From: Casuarina equisetifolia
Lineage: Eukaryota > Streptophyta > Magnoliopsida > Fagales > Casuarinaceae
Reading direction: 5' to 3'
Assembly: GCA_028551475.1 (NCBI GenBank)
Contig: CM052356.1
Location: 22,099,884-22,163,883 of the forward strand
Length of the DNA stretch: 64,000 nt
Of the stretch, positions 24,956-36,600 are shown in pieces. The stretch's first letter is position 1. The number at the start of each line of letters is the position of its first letter. Below the pieces are notes generated by a model that was given only the letters and a program-made list of their open reading frames with translations, did not search any database and was not told the DNA's origin. Made by a program: the position numbers and the translations under genes.

Positions 24956-26782
24956 ATTGGATTAAACTAGAAACACAGAATTTCAAAGGTGTCTATTGAT
25001 ATGTATTGAAATTCTTTCTTCCCTCGTGCTCTTCATATGTGAAATCAAACAGAGTATGTAATCTTAGGTAGAAGATGATGTATGTGCATAGTTTTCTTGC
25101 AGAGATTTATACCAACGAATATTTTTCATCTAATCCTTTCAGAAACTGGTCGCACCATCAATTTTGACTTTGACTGAGAAACATTAAAAAAATGATTCAT
25201 CGAGTTGTTAGTAGCTTTTTGAAATTGACCCACCTAATGCAACTACATCCTCTTCCCCACAACCCGCTGACGTTACTGACAAGCCTTTTGTCCGGCGGCT
25301 GCGAGCTATAATATTTCTTATGCAACTAGTATTTTGTCCAGCAGGCCTTTAGTCAGCGGTTTGTTAGGCTTGATTTGGGCTCTCTTCAACCTAACTCTGA
25401 CTAGATAAACACTGGGCCCAGACCAGCGGATTTGCGGCGAACTCGTACAAAACGGTGCGTTTACTCGTGGACAGCGATTTCAGTCTGAAAGCCCGTCTCT
25501 TTTGAGCTCTACCGGAGCTGATCGGTTACTTCACTGCTTTCTTTTGAAACTTGGTCTTGTCGGATCGGAGGGTTGGCAATGAATTGTGTGTTCAAACTAT
25601 TCCTCTTCATATTTTTAGGATTGGCCCCAGGCTTTACGAGGTTGTGATAATTGAGTGTTGGCATATTATGGGTACATACGGATGTGGGAGACCAGATGTT
25701 TGATGAAATTTCTCCTCGTGTGTATCGGTTACACCAGCGGATTTTCAGTACCATAGAGGTCGAATTCAAAAGAATGCGCTGGCCCTTTACACTGGATTGC
25801 ATCCCACTAGTAAGAAAGTATACAAGAAATGGATAGGGAGGCTTTGGTGTCCCGTTGAGCGCTTTCTGTTTTTGTTGTTCTGCTGATTTTTCGAAAACCA
25901 GTCAATTTTGACCGGGTCATTAGTTTTCAGAATAATTTGCATGCATCTTTTAAAGGTCTCAAACATAATGCTAAGAACTAAAATCTCACAGCGTCTATGT
26001 TTCCCATGTAAGCTTGTTTCTTACTCGGTTTTTTAATGATAGAGTACATTTGCTTCTTAAGAGTTTAAGTGAACACTATCTGTTGCTGGAGTCTTTGGAA
26101 ATTTGATATTCAACTGTGGCAGAGGTTAAAGTTATTTTAGTTCAGTCAGTTGTTCTTTTGTTGCTTTGCAACCAAAACCCCAACCCCCCCCAAAAAAAAA
26201 AAAAAATCCTAAGATATGATGTCATTCTTGTTTCTTCGGGGGTAATTGATACTGAACTTCTGTCTTTCCGCGCAGCTTATCCCAGATGGCATGATCAGGA
26301 GTTGCATGACATTTGATTGGGAATTTAATGTTTGGATATTTTCTTGTTTCTTCAAAGTGGTTTAGAATCCTCCTGTTCGAGGGATCAATTCTGCCTCGCT
26401 TCAGGTATTGAGTCCGATATCTGTGCAGGAAAGCTTCTACTCTATGAAATGATAAAATCCTTGTAATATGAGTATGCGTATTCACGATGCTGGTCCTGGT
26501 TCTACAAATAAGGCGCAATGTCCAAGGATAACATGTAGATCTGTACAGGCTAATGTTGTCTGTCCTTTGTCTATAAACAAGTTATTATCGGAATTGTAAT
26601 GAACTAATTTGTAAAACTAGTTTTAAGATATATTCACCTTTCCTTGTAGTGCACATTATCAGGAAAGATATTTCCCGTGAAAGAGAGTATAATTTTCTTT
26701 GAATATTGGCAATGTTATTAACGTCACTAATTTCATTTTCATTGTTCCAGGTGAACTTTTACTGTCATTTTAGTTTAGCAAT
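24956..26782. other. RLK 3' flank and PPR 5' leader region
   Basis: Bases 24956-25140 are the likely 3' untranslated region of the RLK. A GC-richer start at about 25430-25520 could be the PPR transcription start. The sequence TTTCATTGTTCCAG-like just before 26751 looks like a splice acceptor 30 bases upstream of the PPR start codon, so a leader intron is plausible. No protein-coding gene is seen. Confidence 0.4.
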
Positions 26783-28225
26783 ATGATTAAGATTTGCAAC
26801 TGCGGCAACAAACTATTTTTGAAAGGGGTAATGTCAGCCAGAATGCTCAGTTCAGGTGAACTAACAAGAGAGGTTTCAGATCCAATGAAAAAGATTTGTG
26901 AAATTATGATGTCCTACCCAGCATTAACTCTTGATACTGCACTTAACCAAAGTGGAGTTAGAGTTGCTACAGATATAGTTGAGGATGTCCTCAAGAAATT
27001 TGAGAATGCTGGCATGTTGGCGTATCGGTTCTTTGAATGGGCGGGGAAACAACGAAATTACGAGCACAGCATCAGGGCTTACCACACCATGATCCAATCT
27101 CTGGCCAAGATAAGGCAGTATCAGATCATGTGGGATCTAGTGAATTCTATGAGGAACAAGGGAATGCTTAATGTTGAGACATTTTGCCTTATTATGAGAA
27201 AGTATGCCCGGGCTCAGAAGTTGGAGGAGGCAGTTTACACATTTAATATAATGGAGAAATATGATATCCCTCCAAATCTAGCAGCATTCAATGGCCTTTT
27301 AAGTGCTTTGTGTAAGTCCAAGAATGTGAGGAAGGCTCAGGAGATCTTTGACAGTATGAAAGATCGATTTGTTCCTGACTCAAAGACATACAGTATATTG
27401 CTTGAGGGATGGGGAAAGGCTCCAAATCTGCCCAAGGCAAGGGAGATTTTTCGGGAAATGGTTGACATGGGTTGTGAACCTGACATAGTGACCTATGGCA
27501 TCATGATTGATGTTCTTTGCAAGGCAGGGAGAGTTGATGAAGCCGTTGAAATTGTTAAGGACATGGAGACTGGAGCTTGCAAGCCAACATCTTTCATATA
27601 TAGTGTTTTAGTTCATACATATGGGATAGAAAACCGGATTGAAGATGCTGTAGATACATTCTTAGAAATGGAAAAAAATGGAATTAAGCCTGACGTGGCA
27701 GTATACAATGCCTTAATTAGTGCGTTCTGTAAATTGAACAAGTTAAAGAATGCATTTAGGGTCTTAAGCGATATGGACTGCAAAGGTATTACTCCAAATT
27801 CAAGGACCTGCAATATTATTCTAAATAGTTTGATCTTCCAGGGAGAGACTGATGAGGCATTTAGAACCTTCCGCAGGATGATCAAGGTATGTGATCCAGA
27901 TGCTGACACATACACTATGATGATAAAGATGTTTTGTGAAAAAGGTGAGCTGAACATGGCTTTCAAAGTGTGGAAGTACATGAAGTTGAAGCGGTTTGTC
28001 CCAAGCATGCATACATTTTCGGTACTTATAAATGGATTGTGTGAGAAGGGGAATGTTTCTGAGGCTTGTATCTTATTGGAAGAGATGATAGAGAAGGGAA
28101 TCCGACCAACACGTGTGACATTTGGGAGGTTAAGACAATTGCTTATAAAGGAAGGAAGAGAAGATGTACTCAAATTTCTTCAGGAGAAAATGAACCTTCT
28201 GGTTCAGGAGCCTTTATGTGATTGA
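26783..28225 (+). CDS. P-class pentatricopeptide repeat protein, probably mitochondrial
   Basis: Single-exon 480-residue protein composed of about ten 35-residue PPR motifs from residue 110 onward. Typical helices are TYSILLEGWGKAPNLPKARE, TYGIMIDVLCKAGRVDEA and TFSVLINGLCEKGNVSEA. PPR proteins bind organellar RNA base by base and act in processing, editing, stability or translation. No DYW or E domain follows the repeats, so it is P-class. The N-terminus (MIKICNCGNKLFLKGVMSAR) is basic with few acidic residues, consistent with a mitochondrial presequence. The repeat region recalls At1g77360 (APPR6) from memory. The RNA target cannot be inferred from sequence alone. The start is the first in-frame ATG after the putative leader-intron acceptor. 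Confidence 0.92.
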   Translation: MIKICNCGNKLFLKGVMSARMLSSGELTREVSDPMKKICEIMMSYPALTLDTALNQSGVRVATDIVEDVLKKFENAGMLAYRFFEWAGKQRNYEHSIRAYHTMIQSLAKIRQYQIMWDLVNSMRNKGMLNVETFCLIMRKYARAQKLEEAVYTFNIMEKYDIPPNLAAFNGLLSALCKSKNVRKAQEIFDSMKDRFVPDSKTYSILLEGWGKAPNLPKAREIFREMVDMGCEPDIVTYGIMIDVLCKAGRVDEAVEIVKDMETGACKPTSFIYSVLVHTYGIENRIEDAVDTFLEMEKNGIKPDVAVYNALISAFCKLNKLKNAFRVLSDMDCKGITPNSRTCNIILNSLIFQGETDEAFRTFRRMIKVCDPDADTYTMMIKMFCEKGELNMAFKVWKYMKLKRFVPSMHTFSVLINGLCEKGNVSEACILLEEMIEKGIRPTRVTFGRLRQLLIKEGREDVLKFLQEKMNLLVQEPLCD

Positions 28226-30033
28226 GAAACTATGGCTAGCAAAATCTTCAACCTAGAACTGCGTGTATTGTTGATCGACCAAGCAAGCAATCTGGAGTTG
28301 TAATGCAGGTTGCTGCTTGGTAATAAGAGAAAAAGTTCATCTTTTGCAGGTAAGTGCTCCTTCCTCCCCTACCCTGAATTTTCTTTTCATCAATTTGATT
28401 GGAATTCCCAATGCTGTTCATCTGCAATCTGATTTGAATTTTATTTTTCTTTTTTCTTTTTGGGTAGTAAAATTGTTTAGTGAAATGATTTTGCTGACAA
28501 AAGATTCTTCCTCTGGCAGATCGTTCTCGATGCCGTGATACAGACATTACAGAGTATGAATCTATTGGAAGGAACAGTGAGTGTATATTTGAGAAGCAAC
28601 TTGAAGAATAAACAAGTTCTGAAAGATCAAGAAATTGGGAAAGAGTAAAGAGAGGATTTCAAAGTATTCAAACTTGGTTGTATTTTTTTGGTAACTAAAG
28701 GAAAGTGACTGGTGACTGATACAAGCTCAAAACGTTTTGTATAACGTATGTAGATCTGTACATCTAAGTATCTACCTTGTGATCAGACAATTGTAATAAA
28801 TCTTTCATATCTACGGTCTACATTGCCAACTGATATCAGGAGCCTAGTTAATGTCATCATATGAATGAGGGAACTACTTATCGGCAAGGAATATTTTCAG
28901 GGACAATGAAATTGGTGGACTAACATCAAGGCGCAAACTCAAGCATATCAAGCTATAAGCCAGCACGAACAAAAACTACCAATTGAAAGAAAAGGGACGC
29001 ATAATTTTAAATTAGAAGCTTTGCTTATTTTGACGACATGCACTTAAGAGCAACGAGACAAATTGCACATAAAGTCCTTGTACTTTGGTAAGGCACAAAT
29101 TTTGACGTGGGGACATGAGTCTAACAAAACAGAAGTGAATTCAATTACGCAGGAAACGAAAAATATGTCCAGAAATACGGAATACGTGTACGGGGCAAAG
29201 GATGCAGAGCTGGATACACATAAACTTGTGACCTGCGAAGGCAAGGGAAAAGAAAACAAGATATCTTAACTTAATTGTTTGGAGGAGTATTAGAGATGTG
29301 GATCACGGAGTTCTGCCAAAGAAGGAAAAAAATAAGAAAGATGGAGGGGCTATTGCGATGAAGGAGCTTACTTTTGTAAAGATAAGGGCAGAGGAGGCAA
29401 GAGAACAAAATAAAGATGAGATGAAATGCTGATAAGAAGATTGGCTGACCCCAATGATTTAATTGGGATCCACAGAAAGCATACCACAGTTACATACAAA
29501 AGTATATAAATTCACACTTGTTTGGCATATTTAATACAGGCCTGGACAAAAAAGAGAGCACATTCGATGCTAAAGTAGGTAATCTCTCATTCTTCCGTCG
29601 TTCATCTCCCAATTTGTAAAAGACAAATCCTAACTTTTATTACAAGCAGGCACATCTCACTAGCAGACCACAACCTGGTAATAGTAACTGGTTTTGGGGC
29701 ATAACGAGTACGTTCTTATGGTCTTTGAACCATTTTACTGCACTGTGCTTACAGAACTCACATATGAAGATGCTGTTGCAAAGGTTAATCAATCACTGAG
29801 GCTATAAGTAGTAACTTTTTTTGTCAACCTCAGCAAGGATCCATAGTTTTCAGGAATAATTGTTCAATTATCGGTAGGTATCTATTGTCAAAAATGGCCA
29901 TCGTTGACAAATATCTCGTACATCTTAAATGAGATTCTTCTGTCCTCTTTGGTACAATGTCCATATGATATCTAAAAAATGATGAGAAACAGCATAATTA
30001 AAACATCTGGTTATGATAAGCTTATTTCTCATC
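28226..30033. other. intergenic between convergent PPR and KRTCAP2-like genes
   Basis: The left part is probably the PPR 3' untranslated region, where TTTTGCAGGTAAG near 28346 may be a cryptic splice site. The rest has no coding signal. Overlapping frames at 29044-29269 on both strands lack recognisable motifs. Confidence 0.45.
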
Positions 30034-32893
30034 TCAGATCCTTTTTGTTTTAGATTCACTTTTGGTGAGCATGACCCCAGAAAACTTGTTCACTTCATAC
30101 AGCAATCCAGCGGAGAACAAGAAACTGCAACGAGAGATGTGAGAATGAAAATGTCACTAATATGAAATTCTCAAGACATCTGAAACAAAATTGCAACCAA
30201 TCATTTTTTTTTAATCAATCATATTGATAGGGCACAAATTCATTGTTCTTCCTCGGTTAAAATCCTTCTTCATCTGCCAATCTGAAATGTTCTAGACATC
30301 CATTTCTTTATCAAGAAATTAAAAAAATTAAAACAAAAGTAAGGAAAGTCTAGGATAACTCAGAGCCACCTTTTCCTGTTTTGATTTCTTTTTTTTCTTT
30401 TCCCCTTTAATTCCCACTTATTGATTATTTAATACAAATAATACAATAGTCTTTTCACGTCAATGTTGTTTTTCACTTGGGGAAATATGGCTAGATGTCT
30501 TAGGCATATTTATAAACTCTTACTAGTAAATTGCCCTAGTTTGAAAAATAGGTTTAACAAGGAACATTAGAAAAAGCACAAGGGGCGTGGATGCAGAAGG
30601 AGAACGGTAAGAGCTTCATGACCAAACTGACTATCTACAAGCGAGGATGGAGAAGTGCTCTTCTCTCTCCTCATCAGCACTTTTATTTCATCTATTCCCT
30701 GTTATATGAGTAAGGAACTCCTGCCTGTTAGTCATCGAGTGGTCACTCTTATCACCCTTATTCTCTCAGCAAAGCATCTCTCTTTTTTTAATAGATAAGT
30801 GCTAGTAACTCCCCCACCGCTCTCTCAACCCAGCCACAATAGAATAGATAGGCCACACCAGTCTCCTCTATTATATAGGTGGAGGATAGAATTTTCCTCA
30901 GGCAAGACCTGATCCGACTGTTCTAGAATAGTTTCCCTAGATCTGTACCTCAAGTGCCAGACAATGCCCAAGTCTGAACATCAGCCTGCTTGTTGATAAT
31001 AAATGGGTACTTGCCTTAAAGCCCCAAAATTACAGCAGAAGTGAACATTAAGCTAATTGACAGTCATAAATGAAAATTGCCCAAAAATTTCCCTAATAAA
31101 TATGAAAAAAATCATATCAGACGATGGTGTTGATAATGCTTTCAACTATATTTCCTGACATATGCATTTGTATGAACATCCCAAGAAAAAGTAGTAAATC
31201 CAATTTCAACAATATTGCATACCATGTGGTGATACAAACTCGATGAACTGTGCTAGCAGCAATTAGAGCAACTGCTTCTGCTATAATGACTGCAAAAGAT
31301 AGGTAAACCGAATTGCTTCAGTTATTCTTGCAAGAATGATAGCAACTTATCAGAAACCTACAAGTAACAATCACTTGAACACTACCACTTTGAAAAAGGG
31401 AGCCTAGAGTTTCAATTTGATATTGAATCTTAACATGATCAAATTGCAAAAAGCTAGAGATGCTACAAGTTTCAGAAGCTACAGTATAAAGGACTCCCTA
31501 AGTTTTCATGTTCATTTCCAGTGGAACTCCAGTTGCCATTGAATGTTAATGCAAAATCCATATAACTAAAGAAAGCCTCATTACAAAGTTAATCCTAAGA
31601 GTCAATCCTGACACTGCTAAGTGGCCTTTTGAATTCCCGTACTAAATTCCACCAACCAAAAAGAATCCTTTATTTGCTTTTCCCCGTCCTTAGAATGGGG
31701 CAAACTCTAAACGGAAAAAAAGGTTTTAACTGTTTGATGATGTTAAATGTCAATACCTTCCAAGCATTGAAAAATGCCTTTAGTAATGCCCAGTAATAAG
31801 CAAAATAAGATCCTACTAGATAAATGTCGTGTACAAAAGGTACTTGATTGCGCAACATGTGGTGTAACAGTAGCGGGGCAAAAAAAAGAAAAAAAAAAAA
31901 GAAACAGCACCAATCTATATTATTTAGATGGACTACAACATGTATTATCTCACTATGCAAACATAAATGAAGCTTAAGTACACTCACCAGCACCCCACCC
32001 AGTCTTCACGCCATTTGTTTCCTGGAAATTTCCAATAAACTGCAAGAAACCACCAATCAATTCAAATTGATATGTTCAGTCAATTGCATGTCATACGTTA
32101 GAAATGACTTGATCATTCGTACATGCATCTTTTGATACGTAGCAGACAACTGTTGCCAATTTACTCTAGAGCTTAAAGAAATAATAAAAAGAAGCACAAA
32201 GAAGTGTATGCATGATGAAGCATGTACATCTACCTAACAACAAGTTATTTAAGCAGCCTATCACATGCGTTTATCTATAGTGCAATGATGGGTACTTCCT
32301 TTTCTTTTGTTTCTAAACATTTCATTCACAACGTCTCACCATAGAACAGCATCCCCTTAATCAATAGGCACGTAAAGTTTGTGTTCACCACCGCCGTCCT
32401 ACCCCCTTCTTTATTCATTGCTAATATTCATGACAAAAAAGGCTTAAAGTTTGAATTGCAGAAGCACTGCTAACTTAACTAAGAAATTATTTTGTAATAA
32501 GCATGAGCAAGATGCTAACTACAAGCCATTCACAGAAAGAAAAATTAAGTAAAATAGACAACACGCATATAATATCAGGTAATTACAGCTATTTCTTCGG
32601 ACGCTTTATTAAAACAAGTTGGTTTCATTGAGATGGTACTGCCACATTAAAGAAGAAACTAGAAACACAGAATAATGCTCATATGTTGATATGAGGCTGT
32701 CTGAAGATAAAATTAAACGGGTAACTTTAGAACTCACTGTTAGCAGCACAAGAAATAGAAGAGAGCTGGTGAATCCCCCGAGTATGGTAAAAAGCTCCGA
32801 CGATGCTAACTTCCCTCTGTAAACTTCTTGAAGCGAGAGAATGACAACGAATAGAAGGAAGGAATAGAGCATCGAACTCCCAGGCCCTGCCAT
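30034..32893 (-). CDS. KRTCAP2-like oligosaccharyltransferase subunit
   Basis: Small ER membrane protein of the keratinocyte-associated protein 2 family. In animals it is an accessory subunit of the STT3A oligosaccharyltransferase, linking N-glycosylation to the translocon. Four exons are 32893-32738, 32039-31988, 31289-31223 and 30124-30034; phases close at 121 residues. Conserved blocks are SLQEVYRGKLASSELFTILGG, split here as SLQEVYRGKLASSELFTIL plus GG (about 20-40), GNFQETNGVKTGWGAV, ALIAASTVHRVCITTC and FLFSAGLLYEVNKFSG. Three hydrophobic segments are visible. The C-terminus is basic (KSESKTKRI). The first ATG giving the family start MAGPGSS was used; an upstream in-frame ATG (32929) lies before a likely leader-intron acceptor and is not conserved. 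A leader exon probably sits near 33357-33430, where GGTATGATC looks like a donor. Confidence 0.9.
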
Positions 32894-33631
32894 TGACTTC
32901 CAAGTCGCAAAGACAATCGACAAGAACAATCAACAAAATTAGTCAACAAAAACGATAGCCAGCAACTCTGATGGTTTAAGCAGCAGCCATACACAGATAT
33001 GGAAAATCAAAGGAAGCAAATAATTTCCTAACCCAGAGTAACAACATCAGATCAATGTACGAAGCATTTCACACTAAAAAAAAAAAAAAAGAACGGGAGT
33101 CGTGTTCTTTCTCATATGTTTTCAGAAGGGAACCCAATTGAGAAACACCAATAGCTGTTTGATTGGAAAGGAAAAAAGAAAACCCATCATTCTAGGCCCA
33201 AAAGAGCACTAAATTTTCTCTTTTCTGGGCGCAAGAAGCAGCAAGAGATCCGCGATTTGGTGCACTTGTTTGTTCTTTTTCGAAATTTCATTAAGTTTCG
33301 TACATTTTCATGGCAACCAATCATAGAGTTAAGAAGGAGAGGGGGAGGGAGAGATCATACCTCAGACCGTCGCTACCTTAGCTTTTAGAATTTAGATCCC
33401 CTTCTCTGCGCTTCCCTTCTCTTCTCTGACTACGTCCCGACTCTCCGCAGTAAAAAGAAAAGCCCACAAATTAGAAGACTGCTTCGACATAAAAGTTAAG
33501 TGTAGGGGCAACAACGTCCATACGTACTAAATTCTAATGGGAATGGCGTCGTTTTCACTCTTGAAATCGTTTGACGTACAATTGTTTTATGAGCTCTCTC
33601 CCTCCCCGCGGTGGCCGGCGAAGCGAGGGTG
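32894..33631. promoter_or_regulatory. bidirectional promoter between KRTCAP2-like and RING/WD40 genes
   Basis: The two genes are head-to-head with start codons 738 bp apart. The KRTCAP2-like leader exon probably starts near 33430 and the RING/WD40 leader near 33590. The space between them contains a CT-rich stretch and no other gene. Shared regulation is an inference. Confidence 0.5.
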
Positions 33632-36600
33632 ATGGAGTTGCCGGAGTGTCCCGTGTGCCTCCAAAACTACGAAGCCGACTACGTGGTACCGCGTGTACTT
33701 GCGTGTGGGCACTCAGCCTGCGAGGTCTGCCTTGCTAGCCTGCCTGAGCGGTACCCTGAGACCATTCGCTGCCCGGAGTGTATTCAACTTGTGAAGCGCC
33801 CTGCCAGTGGCCCCTCCGCTCTGCCAAAGAACATTGACCTCCTTCGTCTCTGTATGCCTCAAAATCCTGATTCTAATAATCATATTTCCAAGAAATCCCG
33901 CGAACCTACTCCAAGTTACGAAGATCGCCATCGATTCTTGCCTCGGTTTTGGTCTGAAGAGTTCTATTCTCTCTGGAAGGACTGGGTCCTTCCAAGCGAC
34001 GCAGTTTTCATTGAACCGAAATCAGAAGAAGAAGGAGGAGGAGGTGAAAGTTTGTGTTCGGTGTTACGTGGAAGAACTGGCTCTGCTTCTTCGGTACTTG
34101 TTCGGTTGGGATTCAGGGAGAACCAAAGGGTAAAACTTGTACGACTTGTTTCCTTGCCTGTTGTGGATGAATCTTCTGTGTTCGATTACAGTTACTTTGC
34201 GCGGATTATGAGATGCTTAACTGGAATGAAAGAGAAGGAGCGAGATGAACTGGGTTTACTTTTGAGAGCTTCTTTGGGACGACAGAGTGGCATGTGTTGC
34301 GTTTACGGCTTGTGGGGTGATTTGGAAGGTGGGTTTTTGGATTTAGTGTGTGAGAGACTCGGAGGAAGTTTATTGGAGAAGTTGTATAATTTTAGAAATG
34401 GAGTTGTTGGTGGTGGTGGAGACAGTGAGGGCTTAAGTCAAGATTTCATGTCTGGTCTTGCGATGATCGGTGTGGGAATTTGTGAAGCTGTGGTTGCTCT
34501 GCATTTGGAGGCTTTGGTAATCGGTTGTTTGGGTCCTTCTTGCTTTACTTTCGATGATTTTGGTCATATTTATGTTGATTTGAGTGAGGTGCTGGTGGCG
34601 GGAAGGAAGGTTCGTAAGAGTGTTGTGGAAGCTGTTTCTGGTAGGACGAGAATTAATAGCAACGAGTTCGGGGTGATTTTCCGTGGTTCATTGGAAAGGG
34701 AAGCTTTTTTGAGCCCCGAACTGTTGTTTGAGTTGTTGCAGAAAGAGGGAGTTGCCGTAGAATATGAAAGGTCAAGTTATACAGTTAATTGTAGTTCAGA
34801 TGTTTGGTCACTGGCTTGTTTGCTGATCAGCCTTATAATTGGCAAATCATTCACCGAAGAAATCTTGGAAATAAGCTCAGAAGGCTCTGACTACTCTACT
34901 CTGTATGTGAGTTGGGTGGAGAAAGTAATTTCTCTATTGGAAACCAATTTGGGCTCAACATATGCTTCATTGAGTCAGATTCTCGTCAAATGTTTGAATC
35001 TTGATCCAGCCTGTCGCCCACTTGCAACTGATTTAAGAAGATGTTTAAGGGAATTGCTAATCAAGTCTCAATTTGATGCCCTGGATGGTTTTGAGGGTGT
35101 AATTTGCGAGGACGACAGATCGCATTGCTTGATTTTCGGGAAACTGTGTCAGTTGCCAACTGAAAGAACAGAATTAGGGAAAGATGATGGTAGGGAACTT
35201 GATCAAGTTGATGAAAGGGTTGACAGAAACTTTGTTGATGGCCTCTCTGAGGGAGTTATCAAATTTAAAGATCTTCAGGGTCACCTTGATTGTATTACCG
35301 CATTAGCAGTTGGAGGTATGAATTCTACCCGTTTTCTCTTTGAAGTATAATGGCATTTTCTGTACTTCATAATCATCCATGGACAGGGATTCAGTTTGTT
35401 CAGGCATTAGGACAGGCAGCCCAATTGCAGAAACTTGATAACTATGGTATCTCTTAAAGAGGAGGGGGTTGTGAATTTTAGTTTTATTTAGTTCCTACTA
35501 CAATCTCTGCAAGTAGCAGAACATCGTGGCATGTCAGTAATTACCGTAGAAATATGGGGAGAGTGAGGTGGACCTTAGTGTGATGCGGCTCTAGTTTATT
35601 GGAACATGATGAACCTGAGAGTTGCAACGTGGGGATTGCATATGCAACCCGTGAACTTGACTAAGCATAATCAGTATATTCTTCTTCCAACCCATACCAT
35701 CATTTTATTTAAATTTAGACTTACGGTGAGCAAACACTTTTGTGCTTTTCAAGAAAAAGGAAAATTAGTAAAATAAGATGTTAGAACACTCTAGTATCTT
35801 ATCAGTTTTATTCTGTCAGAGTATATTGCTTTCAAATGACTACTTTTTCTTTTCTTATCTTGTAGGGGGTTTTCTTTTTAGCTCCTCATTTGATAAAACA
35901 ATTCACGTATGGTCTTTACAGGTACAGTTTCTAAGGACACAATCTCTGAAGTTTACGAGTTTTACTACTAGTTCAATTTGTTGAAAAATCATCTTTAACT
36001 AACTCTATAGTCTGTTGAAAAATATTCTGTTTTTATAATCACTGGCGATGATAGTTCAAAAAGCTAGAGGGCAATACTATTAGCAGTTTCCTGTTACATT
36101 CATTATCAGCAAACTTTTTAAAAGTCCATAGACACGTCATAATTTGTCATCTGTCTCTCTAGTAGATTCAGTGAGTATACCTCCGTGAAGGACAAATGGA
36201 TATGTACTGGCATTTTGGCAAAAAATCATTCTCGCAGCAAGCCTTTTTGCTTGGATTACCGCCTCTCCAGAATGAAAGATGGAATTTTTCCTAGGATATG
36301 GCACAAAATGCTACTTTTGGAACCATTTTTCTGGATAGTTTACGTGACACCAAATTAAGTGTGAACCTGGCTGAGAGGCTTATTGTTGGCCTTGATGCTA
36401 TCTGTATTTTTGTTTTGTGTTCATTGCTTCCTGGCCTGGAACTTGAGTTTCTTTTGCAGTAAGTTGCAATTTTTGCCTTCACTTGTGAGGACCATACACA
36501 ATAGGAGAATTCAAAACTAATGAGCAACCATTGAGAAAATTTTTATAAATTTTTTATGTTATTTACCAAAACCTACTACCTCCAGTATGTCAATAATGTT

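Noticed and set aside
27613..28173. 186-residue minus-strand open frame
   Set aside because: Antisense shadow of the PPR gene; no motif and no conserved content.
33611..33631. N-terminal extension MAGEARV of the RING/WD40 gene
   Set aside because: Starts at GTG; the first ATG at 33632 lies just before the RING and is the plausible plant start.
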